A stretch of 14,050 nt of DNA from Pontimonas sp. (lineage in GTDB: Bacteria; Actinomycetota; Actinomycetes; Actinomycetales; Microbacteriaceae). Location: contig JAFMKX010000028.1 of NCBI GenBank assembly GCA_017852615.1, forward strand, positions 1 to 14,050, read 5' to 3'. Each line of letters begins with the position of its first letter. The first letter of the stretch is position 1. Positions 6,580-14,050 of this stretch are shown piece after piece. The position numbers were made by a program, and so were the translations under genes. The notes under the pieces were generated by a model. That model worked only from the letters and a program-made list of their open reading frames with translations. It did no database searches and was not told the DNA's origin.

Positions 6580-7032
6580 ATGGAAGGCTTAGTACTAGAG
6601 GAACTCTCCGCCAGCACAGCCCTGCAGGCGAATTCGCTCGAATTGTTACCAGGCCAGGAAGAGTTCGCCACCCCCGTGACCTATGTTCACGCTGATGACA
6701 CATTGGATCACACCAAAACTTGGAGCCGAGTCATCCTCCACGGCGATGACGTTGTCGGAGTTATCCGGGCACATTTCGATCCTGACCACAGCGATGAAGC
6801 ACTGCGGTCGTGTGTGTGGCGCGTGAGCGTCGCCGCGAGCGCCCAGGGTCAAGGTGTTGGCCGGTTTGCCATTCACGCCGCGAGTGACCAAGCCCGCGCT
6901 GAAGGGTTTAGCTCGTTGAGCGTCGTGTGGTCACCGGGTGAACAAGGACCCGGCGAATTTTTTCACCGCTTAGGCTTTCTCGATTCCGGTGTGACCGAAT
7001 ACGGCGACCAGATCGGCACGCTCGGCCTCTAG
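6580..7032 (+). CDS. GNAT-family N-acetyltransferase
   Basis: A 150-residue single-domain protein with the acetyl-CoA-binding motif A of the GNAT fold: VWRVSVAASAQGQGVGRF at 79-96, where Q89-G-Q-G-V-G94 is the pyrophosphate-binding loop and the preceding strand ends in VSV. A motif-B-like end, FFHRLGF at 127-133, follows. The acceptor substrate (protein, small amine or antibiotic) cannot be told from sequence. The ATG at 6580 is the natural start, six bases after a -10-like hexamer. The gene is divergent from icd and converges on purH: its TAG stop sits in a CTAG tetranucleotide that also provides the purH stop on the other strand, leaving no space for a terminator between them. Confidence 0.85.
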   Translation: MEGLVLEELSASTALQANSLELLPGQEEFATPVTYVHADDTLDHTKTWSRVILHGDDVVGVIRAHFDPDHSDEALRSCVWRVSVAASAQGQGVGRFAIHAASDQARAEGFSSLSVVWSPGEQGPGEFFHRLGFLDSGVTEYGDQIGTLGL

Positions 7033-8555
7033 TGGAAAAAGTGGCGCTCACCCGTGGTGAACAGTGCCACCCCGGCCGCTTCGGCAGCAGCGATGACCTC
7101 TGCGTCCCGCACGGAACCACCGGGCTGAACAACGGCGCTCACACCCCCCGCAAGCAATATCTCTAGCCCATCAGCAAAGGGGAAGAACGCGTCCGACGCG
7201 GCAACGCTTCCCGGTGCTCGATCTCCCGCGCGCTCCAGCGCCAATCGACACGAATCCACTCGGTTGACCTGCCCCATGCCAATGCCCACCGTCGCTTGGC
7301 CTTGAGCCAGCACGATGGCATTGGACTTCACGGACCGAACAGCCCGCCACGCAAATTCCAGCGAGGCCATGACCTCGGGTGAGGGTTGAGTCCCCGCCAC
7401 GAGGGTCCACTGCGACGCTGGTGCAAAATGTTGATCAGTGTCTTGAATAAGCACACCACCAGAAATATGACGCCATTCGCTCGCCGGGGGCGTGAAGCCT
7501 TCGGGCAGCACCACAATCCGCAGGTTTTCCTTGGCCGCAAAGACCTCTAACGCTTCGGGAGAGAAACTGGGGGCGACCACTACTTCGGTGAAGGCATCGA
7601 CAATCGAACGAGCGGTGTCAGCATCGATCTCTCGATTAGCGGCAATCACTCCTCCAAAAGCAGACAGGGGATCACACGCGAAGGCCAGGCGATGAGCGTG
7701 TGCCAAAGTCTCGTGAACAGCGACACCGCACGGGTTCTGGTGTTTGATGATGGCCACCGCGGCACCCTCGTGGTCATACGCTGCGCGCAGTGCTGCTTCG
7801 GCATCCAAGTAGTTGTTATAGGACATCGCTTTGCCCTGAACCACCCTCGCCTGGGCAAGTCCCGCAGTCGCGGGTATCCCCTCATAGACCGCGGCGCTTT
7901 GGTGCGAATTCTCCCCATAACGAAGCTCACCTGCCAGAGAAGCTCGATAGCTGACCAATGTGCCACCGGAGAGCCACTGGGAAACCCCTAGGTCATAGCT
8001 CGCCGTGTGGGCAAAGGCTTCCGTGGCAAGCTCCCTGCGCATCGCGTGCGTTGTTCCGCCGGCTTCGAGCTCCACAAGGAGTTCTGGATAACGGGCAGGA
8101 TCCACCACGATTGCCACGTGGGCATGATTCTTGGCAGCGGCTCGCACCATGGCGGGACCACCAATGTCGATGTTCTCAATGACGTCTGCTTCGCCAGCGC
8201 CAGAGGCAACCGTGCTCGCGAAGGGATACAGATTCACCACCACCAGGCCAATGGGCTCCACGTCCCAGCTATCCAGGGTCTCCACGTGCTCAGCCTTGGA
8301 TAAATCAGCCAAAATTCCACCGTGGATATGAGGATGCAGTGTCTTCACGCGACCATCGAGAGCTTCGGCGAAACCGGTGACGGAGCTCACATCGGTAACG
8401 TCCAGGCCCGCATCGCGCAGCACCGCCGCCGTGGAGCCGGTGGAGACAATCTCGATTCCCAACGCGCGCAGCCCTGTGCCCAACTCCACAACCCCCGTTT
8501 TGTCACTGAGAGAGAGGAGGGCTCGGCGGGGCATGAGACGCTGCTGGGTGGTCAT
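7029..8555 (-). CDS. purH: Bifunctional AICAR formyltransferase / IMP cyclohydrolase
   Basis: Catalyses the last two steps of IMP synthesis: it formylates AICAR (ZMP) with 10-formyl-THF and closes the ring. The 508-residue protein has the N-terminal cyclohydrolase domain (about 9-200) with SDKTG at 17-21 and KTLHPHIHGG at 71-80, then the formyltransferase domain with RYGENSHQ at 212-219, the catalytic K271-H272 pair in KHQNPCG, and DPLSAFGG at 295-302. The ATG overlaps the purN TGA as ATGA, so translation is coupled; no Shine-Dalgarno is seen, which fits coupling. ZMP, its substrate, is the ligand of the riboswitch ahead of glyA, so activity here and 10-formyl-THF supply would set that switch. 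Confidence 0.98.
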   Translation of the reverse strand: MTTQQRLMPRRALLSLSDKTGVVELGTGLRALGIEIVSTGSTAAVLRDAGLDVTDVSSVTGFAEALDGRVKTLHPHIHGGILADLSKAEHVETLDSWDVEPIGLVVVNLYPFASTVASGAGEADVIENIDIGGPAMVRAAAKNHAHVAIVVDPARYPELLVELEAGGTTHAMRRELATEAFAHTASYDLGVSQWLSGGTLVSYRASLAGELRYGENSHQSAAVYEGIPATAGLAQARVVQGKAMSYNNYLDAEAALRAAYDHEGAAVAIIKHQNPCGVAVHETLAHAHRLAFACDPLSAFGGVIAANREIDADTARSIVDAFTEVVVAPSFSPEALEVFAAKENLRIVVLPEGFTPPASEWRHISGGVLIQDTDQHFAPASQWTLVAGTQPSPEVMASLEFAWRAVRSVKSNAIVLAQGQATVGIGMGQVNRVDSCRLALERAGDRAPGSVAASDAFFPFADGLEILLAGGVSAVVQPGGSVRDAEVIAAAEAAGVALFTTGERHFFH

Positions 8556-9148
8556 GAAGAAGGGGTGCTTTCTGTCGAGGTGGGGGAAGGGATGAGGGTG
8601 CGAAGTACATCCAATAGGAGCGCGCGCTCCACGACCTTAATGCGCTCATGCAGCACCTCGGGGGTGTCGCCTGGGTGAATGGGAACACGTTCCCTGGCAA
8701 GAATGTCGCCGGTGTCGACCCCATCGTCAATGATGATCACCGATGCTCCGGTCTCAGATGCCCCCGCAGCAAGCGCATCGCGAACACCGTGAGCTCCGGG
8801 GAATTCAGGTAAGTAGGCCGGGTGGGTATTAAGAATGCGACCGGGGAATCGATCCACAAACCCTGGGGGCAGAAGTTTCATAAAGCCGCTGAGCACGACC
8901 CAATCGGGCGCATACGAGGCCACTTCATCGCCCAGTGCCACACCCCATGACTCTCTGGATTCATACTCCCCAGGCGAGACAACACAAGTGGGAATTCCCC
9001 GCTCATTCGCATGCTGCAGACCGGGGGCTTGCCCATCAGCACCCACCGCCACCACCTCGGCATCGATGCCGGAGCCTGGCAAGTCACGAAGTAACGCAGC
9101 TAGATTGGTGCCGCTTCCTGAAATCAGGACCACCAGCCGGGCTTTCAC
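8552..9148 (-). CDS. purN: Phosphoribosylglycinamide formyltransferase (GART)
   Basis: Transfers the formyl group of 10-formyl-THF to GAR, the third step of purine synthesis. The 198-residue protein has the phosphate-binding SGSGTNL at 10-16, the catalytic N107 and H109 in LNTHPAYLPEFPGAHGV, and D145 in GVDTGDIL, matching N106/H108/D144 of the E. coli enzyme. The start is GTG. The C-terminal tail is short and Ser/Thr/Pro-rich. It lies nine bases after perM and overlaps purH by ATGA, so perM-purN-purH reads as one unit, though a possible -10 at 9160-9155 could add an internal promoter. Confidence 0.97.
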   Translation of the reverse strand: MKARLVVLISGSGTNLAALLRDLPGSGIDAEVVAVGADGQAPGLQHANERGIPTCVVSPGEYESRESWGVALGDEVASYAPDWVVLSGFMKLLPPGFVDRFPGRILNTHPAYLPEFPGAHGVRDALAAGASETGASVIIIDDGVDTGDILARERVPIHPGDTPEVLHERIKVVERALLLDVLRTLIPSPTSTESTPSS

Positions 9149-9154
9149 ACCCCT

Positions 9155-9160
9155 ATCCTA
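9155..9160 (-). promoter_or_regulatory. Candidate -10 element for leaderless purN transcript
   Basis: On the minus strand TAGGAT (9160-9155) fits TANNNT and is followed by AGGGGT and then the GTG of purN, the same TANNNT-N6-start layout seen before purU and the GNAT gene. It overlaps the perM TAG. The alternative reading is that GGAT or AGGGG is simply a poorly spaced Shine-Dalgarno inside the operon. Confidence 0.35.
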
Positions 9161-10402
9161 GCGAGCGGCTTCACCAGCGCTTTTGGCCAAACCACCCGAG
9201 AGAAGCCCCAGTAGTACGCCCACGAAGACCTCCACACCCCACCACAGGGCAATCTGAGCTGGATCAGCTCCCACCGAGGCAAAGCGACCGGGTCCCATGG
9301 CTCCACCGGTGAGGCCGGCCAGCAGTGCGCCCACTCCCGCAGTGAAGGCACCGGCAACGACGGCAGCGCCTGCCATGTGGATTGCCGGTTGAGCAAAGAA
9401 GGGGGTCTCGTGCATATCTCGCCACAGGCCACCGCGCTGGTCCCCCACCAATCGACTGCGACTGGCAAGACCACCCACAAAGGCCAGGGTCACCGGAATC
9501 ACCATCACGAGCACAGCAAATTCGGGAACGCTGGAGGGGACAATTCCCAATAGCGGCAGAGCTGGAACACTCTGCAACTGTGTTCCCAGAGGAGAAATCA
9601 GCGCACCCAGCCCCAAGCTAAATCCTGGTCCGACCATCCACATCACGGCCCACACAATGACGGTGGGAAGAAATGCTAATTGCGCCATCGACACGGTCAC
9701 GATCCCCCAGGCACTGGGTTGAAGGGATTCATATAACCCAATCACCGTGCCAAAACCAGCAACGAGCAAACCAGCGACAACTACCGCAGCAACTCCCAGG
9801 ACCGAAGCAACCGAGGCCACACCGGCCGACATTCCCGTTCGAAGAATTCCCGAGAGTGCCGGGGGAAGTAGCGAGCTCACCACTTTCTTGCCCGCAGCAT
9901 CACCACCGACCCAGGTTGCCAGCGCCATTCCTGCTGCTAGGAACAACGCGGGACGCACCAGGGCATCCAGAAGATCGAATTCGACAATCTGCTCGGGTAG
10001 GGAAAACACCAGGAGAAAACTCAGCCCGACCATCGATCCCACGGCCAACACCCAAGTCAACAAGGGATACCGCCGCGCTCCTTCTCGCCGGGCAATCCGA
10101 TATCCCCACAGCAGGGTCAACAGAGCAACTCCTAAGAGCGCAACATCCACCACAAATTCTCGCGCGAGTGTTCCCAGCGCCAAAGAGTCCGCGAGTTCCG
10201 GGGAGAGCGCAAAGTGCAGGGGGACCCCGTGGCCCAACATCCATCCATCGACCGCGATACCCCAGGACGCCACAAGGTCCGTGGAAAAACCATCGTCAAA
10301 CGCCCAGACCAGAGTCAACGGGGCAAAAAACAGGCCTAAGCCGAGCCCCATGAGCACGACGACGTCGAGCACGGTGGCAAGCGCAATAAGACGGGCGTTC
10401 AT
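9158..10402 (-). CDS. perM: DUF6350 / PerM-like polytopic membrane protein
   Basis: A 414-residue integral membrane protein with about eight to ten hydrophobic segments (near 5-33, 82-102, 114-133, 147-163, 192-222, 233-256, 290-312, 341-365 and 385-405). The DUF6350 hallmark is present at 256-289: VGPGFSLGLGALISPLG, then PALPLLGIVP. The M. tuberculosis member PerM (Rv0955) supports persistence and is reported to act in cell division through FtsB. Here, as in mycobacteria, the gene sits between sucCD and purN-purH, which supports orthology. It starts at ATG 10402, 46 bases after sucD, with AAGG four bases upstream. Its biochemical role is unknown. It ends nine bases before purN. Confidence 0.82.
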   Translation of the reverse strand: MNARLIALATVLDVVVLMGLGLGLFFAPLTLVWAFDDGFSTDLVASWGIAVDGWMLGHGVPLHFALSPELADSLALGTLAREFVVDVALLGVALLTLLWGYRIARREGARRYPLLTWVLAVGSMVGLSFLLVFSLPEQIVEFDLLDALVRPALFLAAGMALATWVGGDAAGKKVVSSLLPPALSGILRTGMSAGVASVASVLGVAAVVVAGLLVAGFGTVIGLYESLQPSAWGIVTVSMAQLAFLPTVIVWAVMWMVGPGFSLGLGALISPLGTQLQSVPALPLLGIVPSSVPEFAVLVMVIPVTLAFVGGLASRSRLVGDQRGGLWRDMHETPFFAQPAIHMAGAAVVAGAFTAGVGALLAGLTGGAMGPGRFASVGADPAQIALWWGVEVFVGVLLGLLSGGLAKSAGEAAR

Positions 10403-10411
10403 GGCGCCTTG

Positions 10412-10417
10412 AGCTTA
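10412..10417 (-). promoter_or_regulatory. Candidate -10 element before perM
   Basis: TAAGCT on the minus strand, identical to the hexamer before purU, lies nine bases ahead of the perM ATG within the 46-base gap after sucD. It could start a short-leader perM-purN-purH transcript separate from sucCD. No -35 is evident. Confidence 0.3.
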
Positions 10418-10448
10418 TCGCGGGCCTCCCACAGACCCCAGGTGCGAC

Positions 10449-11333
10449 CTACAGTGAAGCGATGACCTCACGCATCAGCTCGGCAGTTTCGCTCGGTGTT
10501 TTACCCACCTTGACGCCTGCGGCTTCCAGCGCTTCTTTCTTCGCCGCGGCAGTGCCCGCGGATCCCGACACAATCGCGCCGGCGTGACCCATGGTCTTGC
10601 CCTCAGGAGCGGTGAAACCAGCAACATATCCCACTACAGGCTTGGTCACGTGCTTCTTGATGAACTCTGCAGCGCGCTCTTCCGCATCGCCACCAATTTC
10701 ACCAATCATCACGATGGCCTTGGTTTCGGGATCGTTCTCAAACGCTTCCAAAGCATCGATGTGCGTGGTTCCCACGATCGGGTCACCACCAATACCAATG
10801 GCAGTAGAGAACCCAATATCGCGCAGTTCAAACATCATTTGATAGGTCAGGGTTCCCGACTTCGAGACCAGTCCAATGGGACCCTTGCCCGTAATAGTGG
10901 CCGGGGTAATACCCGCAAGCGCTTCACCGGGGGTAATAATTCCTGGGCAGTTAGGGCCAATGATTCTGGTGCCACCCACTTCTTGAGCGTGCGCCCAGAG
11001 CTGTGCAGAATCCTGCACGGGGATTCCCTCGGTAATGATGACCAACAGAGGAATCTTGGCGTCAATTGCCTCGATGGCAGCATCCTTGGAAAAAGCGGGG
11101 GGAACAAACGCTACGGAAACCGTGGCGCCCGTCTCTTTCATGGCTTCTGCGACGGTGGCGAACACGGGAAGCGTGACATCGCCGTGCGTAACGGTGGTGC
11201 CAGCTTTACGGGCGTTCACACCACCGACCACCTGGGTACCAGCAGCCAACATCAACGCGGTGTGCTTGGAAGCTTCACCACCGGTAATGCCCTGGACGAT
11301 GACGCGGGAATCTTTGTTGAGAAAAATCGACAC
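10449..11333 (-). CDS. sucD: Succinyl-CoA synthetase (ADP-forming), alpha subunit
   Basis: The alpha subunit of the TCA-cycle enzyme that interconverts succinyl-CoA and succinate with nucleotide phosphorylation. The 294-residue protein has a CoA-binding Rossmann domain with GITGGEAS at 15-22 and VPPAF at 77-81, the GPNCPG block at 126-131, and the ligase domain with SKSGTLTYQ at 157-165, GIGGDP at 180-185 and the phosphorylated histidine H250 in KTMGHAGAIVSG. The start is GTG with GGAAGA a few bases upstream, ten bases after sucC, so the two subunits are co-transcribed and made together. Confidence 0.98.
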   Translation of the reverse strand: MSIFLNKDSRVIVQGITGGEASKHTALMLAAGTQVVGGVNARKAGTTVTHGDVTLPVFATVAEAMKETGATVSVAFVPPAFSKDAAIEAIDAKIPLLVIITEGIPVQDSAQLWAHAQEVGGTRIIGPNCPGIITPGEALAGITPATITGKGPIGLVSKSGTLTYQMMFELRDIGFSTAIGIGGDPIVGTTHIDALEAFENDPETKAIVMIGEIGGDAEERAAEFIKKHVTKPVVGYVAGFTAPEGKTMGHAGAIVSGSAGTAAAKKEALEAAGVKVGKTPSETAELMREVIASL

Positions 11334-11343
11334 TGTTTCTTCC

Positions 11344-12507
11344 TTACTGAGACGCGAGCTCGGCGGCTTTTTCAGCGCCCTGGTCCATAGTTTCGGCCAA
11401 GGTCACCAACGGGTGATTAGCGGCGGCAAGAATCTCACGACCCTTGTCAACACTGTTGCCATCAAGGCGAACAACGAGAGGCTTGGTGGCACCGTCACCG
11501 ATGATCTCCAGCGCCTGAACGATGCCATTAGCCACCGCATCACACGCCGTGATTCCCCCAAACACGTTCACAAAAACACTCTTCACCTGGGGGTCGCCCA
11601 GAATGACATCGAGGCCTGCTGCCATAACCTCAGCGGAAGCTCCCCCACCGATATCGAGGAAGTTGGCTGGCTTCACGCCACCATGACGCTCACCGGCATA
11701 GGCAACAACGTCGAGAGTCGACATCACCAATCCGGCACCATTACCGATAACGCCCACTTCGCCATCCAGTTTCACGTAGTTCAAATCGTGAGCCTTGGCT
11801 TTTTCTTCCAGCGGATCAGCAGCTGCACTATCGGCTAGTTCCGCATGGTGAGGCTGACGGAATTCTGCGTTCTCATCCAACGTCACCTTGCCATCCAGAG
11901 CAATCACGTCACCAGACTTCGTGAGAACCAGAGGGTTGACCTCCACCAACGTGGCGTCTTCTTTCGTGAAGACGTCATAGAGCTTCACAAACACCGGAGC
12001 AACACGCTCGACCAGTTCAGCGGGGAACTTGGCAGCAACAGCTATTTCTCGAGCCTTATCCAGGTCAATTCCCTGAGCAGGGTTGATCGCGATACGGGCC
12101 AACGCCTCGGGGCGCTCTTCTGCCAGTTGCTCAATTTCCATGCCACCTTCGTAGCTGCACAACACGAGATAATTCCGGTTCGCGCGATCCAGCAGAACCG
12201 AGAAATAGAATTCGAGATCAATATCGGCACCGGCCGCCACCATCACGCGCTGCACGATGTGGCCCTTGATATCCAACCCGAGAATTGCCTCGGCGACGCT
12301 CTTCGCCTCCGCGGGGGTCGGGGCAACCTTGACGCCACCGGCTTTACCGCGACCACCGGTTTTCACCTGGGCTTTGACGACGGTCAGTCCGCCGATCTTC
12401 TCTGCGGCTGCCTGCGCCTGATCTGGAGTATCAGCAATAAGTCCTGCCAATACGGGAACGCCATGACGCTCAAACATGTCTCGGGCTTGGTATTCGTATA
12501 AGTCCAC
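11344..12507 (-). CDS. sucC: Succinyl-CoA synthetase (ADP-forming), beta subunit
   Basis: The beta subunit binds the nucleotide and partners SucD. The 387-residue protein shows an ATP-grasp domain (about 1-238) with VVKAQVKTGGRGKAGGVK at 43-60 and LVEVNPL at 187-193, followed by the CoA-ligase domain with GNGAGL at 255-260, NFLDIGGGAS at 282-291 and NVFGGIT at 314-320. The GTG start is preceded by GGAAGGA nine bases upstream and opens with the typical MDLYEYQA sequence. It is the first gene of sucCD; the 133 bases between it and pcrA hold a hairpin and a 16-bp near-palindrome that could regulate it. Confidence 0.98.
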   Translation of the reverse strand: MDLYEYQARDMFERHGVPVLAGLIADTPDQAQAAAEKIGGLTVVKAQVKTGGRGKAGGVKVAPTPAEAKSVAEAILGLDIKGHIVQRVMVAAGADIDLEFYFSVLLDRANRNYLVLCSYEGGMEIEQLAEERPEALARIAINPAQGIDLDKAREIAVAAKFPAELVERVAPVFVKLYDVFTKEDATLVEVNPLVLTKSGDVIALDGKVTLDENAEFRQPHHAELADSAAADPLEEKAKAHDLNYVKLDGEVGVIGNGAGLVMSTLDVVAYAGERHGGVKPANFLDIGGGASAEVMAAGLDVILGDPQVKSVFVNVFGGITACDAVANGIVQALEIIGDGATKPLVVRLDGNSVDKGREILAAANHPLVTLAETMDQGAEKAAELASQ

Positions 12508-12565
12508 GCCTGTGGGTCCTTCCGGTTAGTCGGCTAGGAGATAAGAGAGATGATTCCAGCCAGCA

Positions 12566-12581
12566 CTCTCACCGGTGAAAG
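12566..12581. promoter_or_regulatory. 16-bp near-palindrome upstream of sucC (candidate operator)
   Basis: CTCTCACCGGTGAAAG is a palindrome with one mismatched pair; its core TCACCGGTGA is perfect over 10 bp. It lies about 60 bases ahead of the sucC start in the intergenic region, where a regulator of the TCA cycle might bind. I do not recognise the cognate factor. Confidence 0.4.
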
Positions 12582-12615
12582 GGGGGAACCACGCCCAGCC
12601 TATCGGCAATTAACG

Positions 12616-12637
12616 CCCCACGAGGGACATCGTGGGG
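12616..12637 (-). terminator. Hairpin after pcrA, possible terminator
   Basis: CCCCACGA (12616-12623) and TCGTGGGG (12630-12637) form a perfect 8-bp stem with a 6-base loop, starting three bases beyond the pcrA stop on the minus strand. A T-run is missing, so it may be a weak or L-shaped (T-less) terminator or an mRNA-stabilising end. Confidence 0.5.
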
Positions 12638-12640
12638 GTG

Positions 12641-14050
12641 CTAGAGCTTGGTAATGGGAGCAATCTTGATCAGGAGCCTCTTCGTCCCGCGGGTATCAAA
12701 GCTCACCTCCGCCACGCGCTTGGGACCCTCCCCCGTGACCTGCTTCACCGAACCTTCACCAAAATCATCGTGCACAATGCGATCGCCCACGACCAAGGTG
12801 AGATCACCGTTATCGCGCACACTCGACGTCACACGATTGGCCCACTCGGTGGTCCTTGGTGGTGCCTTAGGAAGCGCATCCTGCACGCTCACACCCCGGC
12901 TGCGCGAGCTTCCCGCTCCCTGCCAGCCACTACTTCGGATGGAGGAACCCAACTGATGTCCAGCCCCTCCCGTGGCAGCCTGCGATTCCCGCCACGCGAT
13001 AAGTTCGGTCGGAATTTCTGCGAGGAATCTACTGGGTTGAGCAATAGCGGTGTCCCCAAAGGTGCTCCTGGTCATAGCCAAGGACAAGTGGAGTTTCTTC
13101 TTTGCCCGGGTAATTCCGACATAGAGCAAGCGTCGTTCTTCTTGGATACCACCAGGCTCGGCCGCGCTCATCCGATGAGGAAGTAGGTCTTCTTCTAATC
13201 CGGTGAGGAAGACAGCGTCGTATTCCAATCCTTTGGCCGTGTGCAGTGTCATCAACGACACCGTTCCTGTCGCATCATCCAGATCATCGGCTGCGGCCAC
13301 GAGCGAGACTTCAGTGAGGAAATCAGTCAGGGTGCCATCGGGGTTATTTTTCCCAAATTCCCGCGTCACACTGACAAGTTCTTGCACGTTTTCCGCGCGG
13401 ACATCATCTTGGGGATCAACACTGGCCTGCAAGAGGGTGAGATACCCCGTGGCATTCAAGATCTTTTCCACCACCTTGACCGGCGGGTCTTGAATAGACA
13501 CTGCACTGGCCTGCGCCAAGGCGTCAGCAAGGGACACCATCGCTTGGGTGACCTTAGGACCCAGGCCTAATTCGCTAGCGCGCGCCAGGGCTTCGACCAG
13601 CGTGATGCCTTCCCGATCAGCAAAGGAGACCAGAGACGTTTCGGTAGCCGGCCCGATGCCGCGGCGAGGGACATTGAGGATTCGACGCAGCGCTAGAGAA
13701 TCAGCTGGATTAGCAATCGAAATCAGATACGCCATCACGTCTTTGATTTCGGCGCGTTCATAGAACTTGGTGCCCCCAATAATCCGGTAGGGAATGGCGG
13801 AGCGAATAAAGATGTCTTCCAAGGCCCTGGTTTGAGCGTTGGTGCGATAAAAAACGGCCATTTCGGAATAGGGCACACCCTCGTGGGACATTTCGACAAT
13901 GCGATCCGCTACGAACTGTGCTTCATCGTGGGCGCTATAGCCGGTGAACCCGATGATCTCGTCTCCACTGCCGAATTGGGTGAAAAGGTTCTTAGCTTTG
14001 CGATCAAAGTTGTTACCGATGACAGCATTCGCAGCGTCCAAAATGTTTTG
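12641..14050 (-). CDS. pcrA: ATP-dependent DNA helicase PcrA/UvrD (5' end outside window)
   Basis: Superfamily 1A 3'-5' helicase of DNA repair and replication. The last 469 codons are visible; the frame runs off the window edge. The first visible residues, QNILDAANAVI, belong to motif IV. Then come FYRTNAQTRALE near 67-78, MTLHTAKGLEYDAVFLTGLE near 267-286 (motif V) and EERRLLYVGITRAKKKL near 304-320 (motif VI, with the arginine finger region). The C-terminal 60 residues hold GDRIVHDDFGEGSV, the Tudor-like domain that binds RNA polymerase in PcrA/UvrD. P-loop motifs lie upstream, unseen. In mycobacteria the orthologue (uvrD1) also precedes sucC. Confidence 0.96.
   Translation of the reverse strand, partial: QNILDAANAVIGNNFDRKAKNLFTQFGSGDEIIGFTGYSAHDEAQFVADRIVEMSHEGVPYSEMAVFYRTNAQTRALEDIFIRSAIPYRIIGGTKFYERAEIKDVMAYLISIANPADSLALRRILNVPRRGIGPATETSLVSFADREGITLVEALARASELGLGPKVTQAMVSLADALAQASAVSIQDPPVKVVEKILNATGYLTLLQASVDPQDDVRAENVQELVSVTREFGKNNPDGTLTDFLTEVSLVAAADDLDDATGTVSLMTLHTAKGLEYDAVFLTGLEEDLLPHRMSAAEPGGIQEERRLLYVGITRAKKKLHLSLAMTRSTFGDTAIAQPSRFLAEIPTELIAWRESQAATGGAGHQLGSSIRSSGWQGAGSSRSRGVSVQDALPKAPPRTTEWANRVTSSVRDNGDLTLVVGDRIVHDDFGEGSVKQVTGEGPKRVAEVSFDTRGTKRLLIKIAPITKL

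Noticed and set aside
7029..7050. purH ends HFFH instead of the common HFRH, a possible inactivating change
   Set aside because: The C-terminal residues vary among actinobacterial PurH proteins, and the catalytic KH pair and cyclohydrolase motifs are intact.
9673..10412. Two long plus-strand open frames across perM
   Set aside because: Pro/Arg/Ser/Thr-rich translations typical of shadow frames over a GC-rich membrane-protein gene; perM carries the DUF6350 signature on the other strand.
10584..12501. Long plus-strand frames opposite sucD and sucC
   Set aside because: Antisense to two fully motif-supported genes, no ribosome binding sites and no recognisable domains.
12508..12640. A riboswitch or small gene in the pcrA-sucC gap
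   Set aside because: No recognisable aptamer blocks and no short frame with a ribosome binding site; only the hairpin and the near-palindrome stand out.
1..14050. Mobile elements, prophage, CRISPR or horizontally acquired island
   Set aside because: No transposase, integrase, direct-repeat array or abrupt base-composition shift is visible; all genes are core metabolic or housekeeping types in tight packing.

Overview
The window looks like a core-genome segment of a high-GC Gram-positive bacterium, most likely a Microbacteriaceae-type actinobacterium of the small-genome aquatic kind. Family and genus cannot be fixed from this sequence alone. The grounds are moderately high GC, many GTG starts, a DUF6350/PerM-type membrane protein next to purN and purH, and a metallophosphoesterase followed by tRNA-Pro. 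The gene block pcrA-sucC-sucD-perM-purN-purH has the same order as the mycobacterial one. There are no mobile elements, CRISPR arrays or signs of recent transfer, and no gene-free stretch longer than 300 bases.

Layout. Bases 1-1117 (plus strand): the last 16 codons of an upstream gene (position suggests ponA), a metallophosphoesterase that overlaps it, and tRNA-Pro(CGG). Bases 1146-3975 (minus): the operon glyA-folD-tdk. Its leader (about 4018-4095) folds as a ZTP/ZMP (pfl) riboswitch. Bases 4155-5012 (plus): divergent purU, closed by a symmetrical terminator. Bases 5062-5178 (minus): a 38-residue six-cysteine protein with a strong ribosome binding site. It sits downstream of a C-run/G-run palindrome resembling CsoR-family operators. 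Bases 5242-6456 (minus): icd, divergent from a GNAT acetyltransferase at 6580-7032 (plus). Bases 7029-14050 (minus): pcrA (5' end outside the window), sucC, sucD, perM, purN and purH, transcribed in that order.

Function. Most of the window is one-carbon and purine metabolism. PurN and PurH spend 10-formyl-THF, and PurH consumes ZMP (AICAR). GlyA and FolD load and oxidise the folate one-carbon pool, and PurU drains 10-formyl-THF. ZMP/ZTP rises when 10-formyl-THF runs short, so the riboswitch would raise glyA and folD exactly then. Because tdk overlaps folD, thymidine salvage may be pulled into the same response; this is the most interesting regulatory inference here. sucCD and icd supply the TCA cycle.

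Regulatory sites worth checking: the riboswitch, the palindrome before the Cys-rich protein, a 16-bp near-palindrome before sucC, and a recurring TANNNT-N6-start arrangement before purU, the GNAT gene and purN that suggests leaderless transcripts. No wholly new system is evident; the least characterised element is the Cys-rich small protein with its putative metal-responsive operator.
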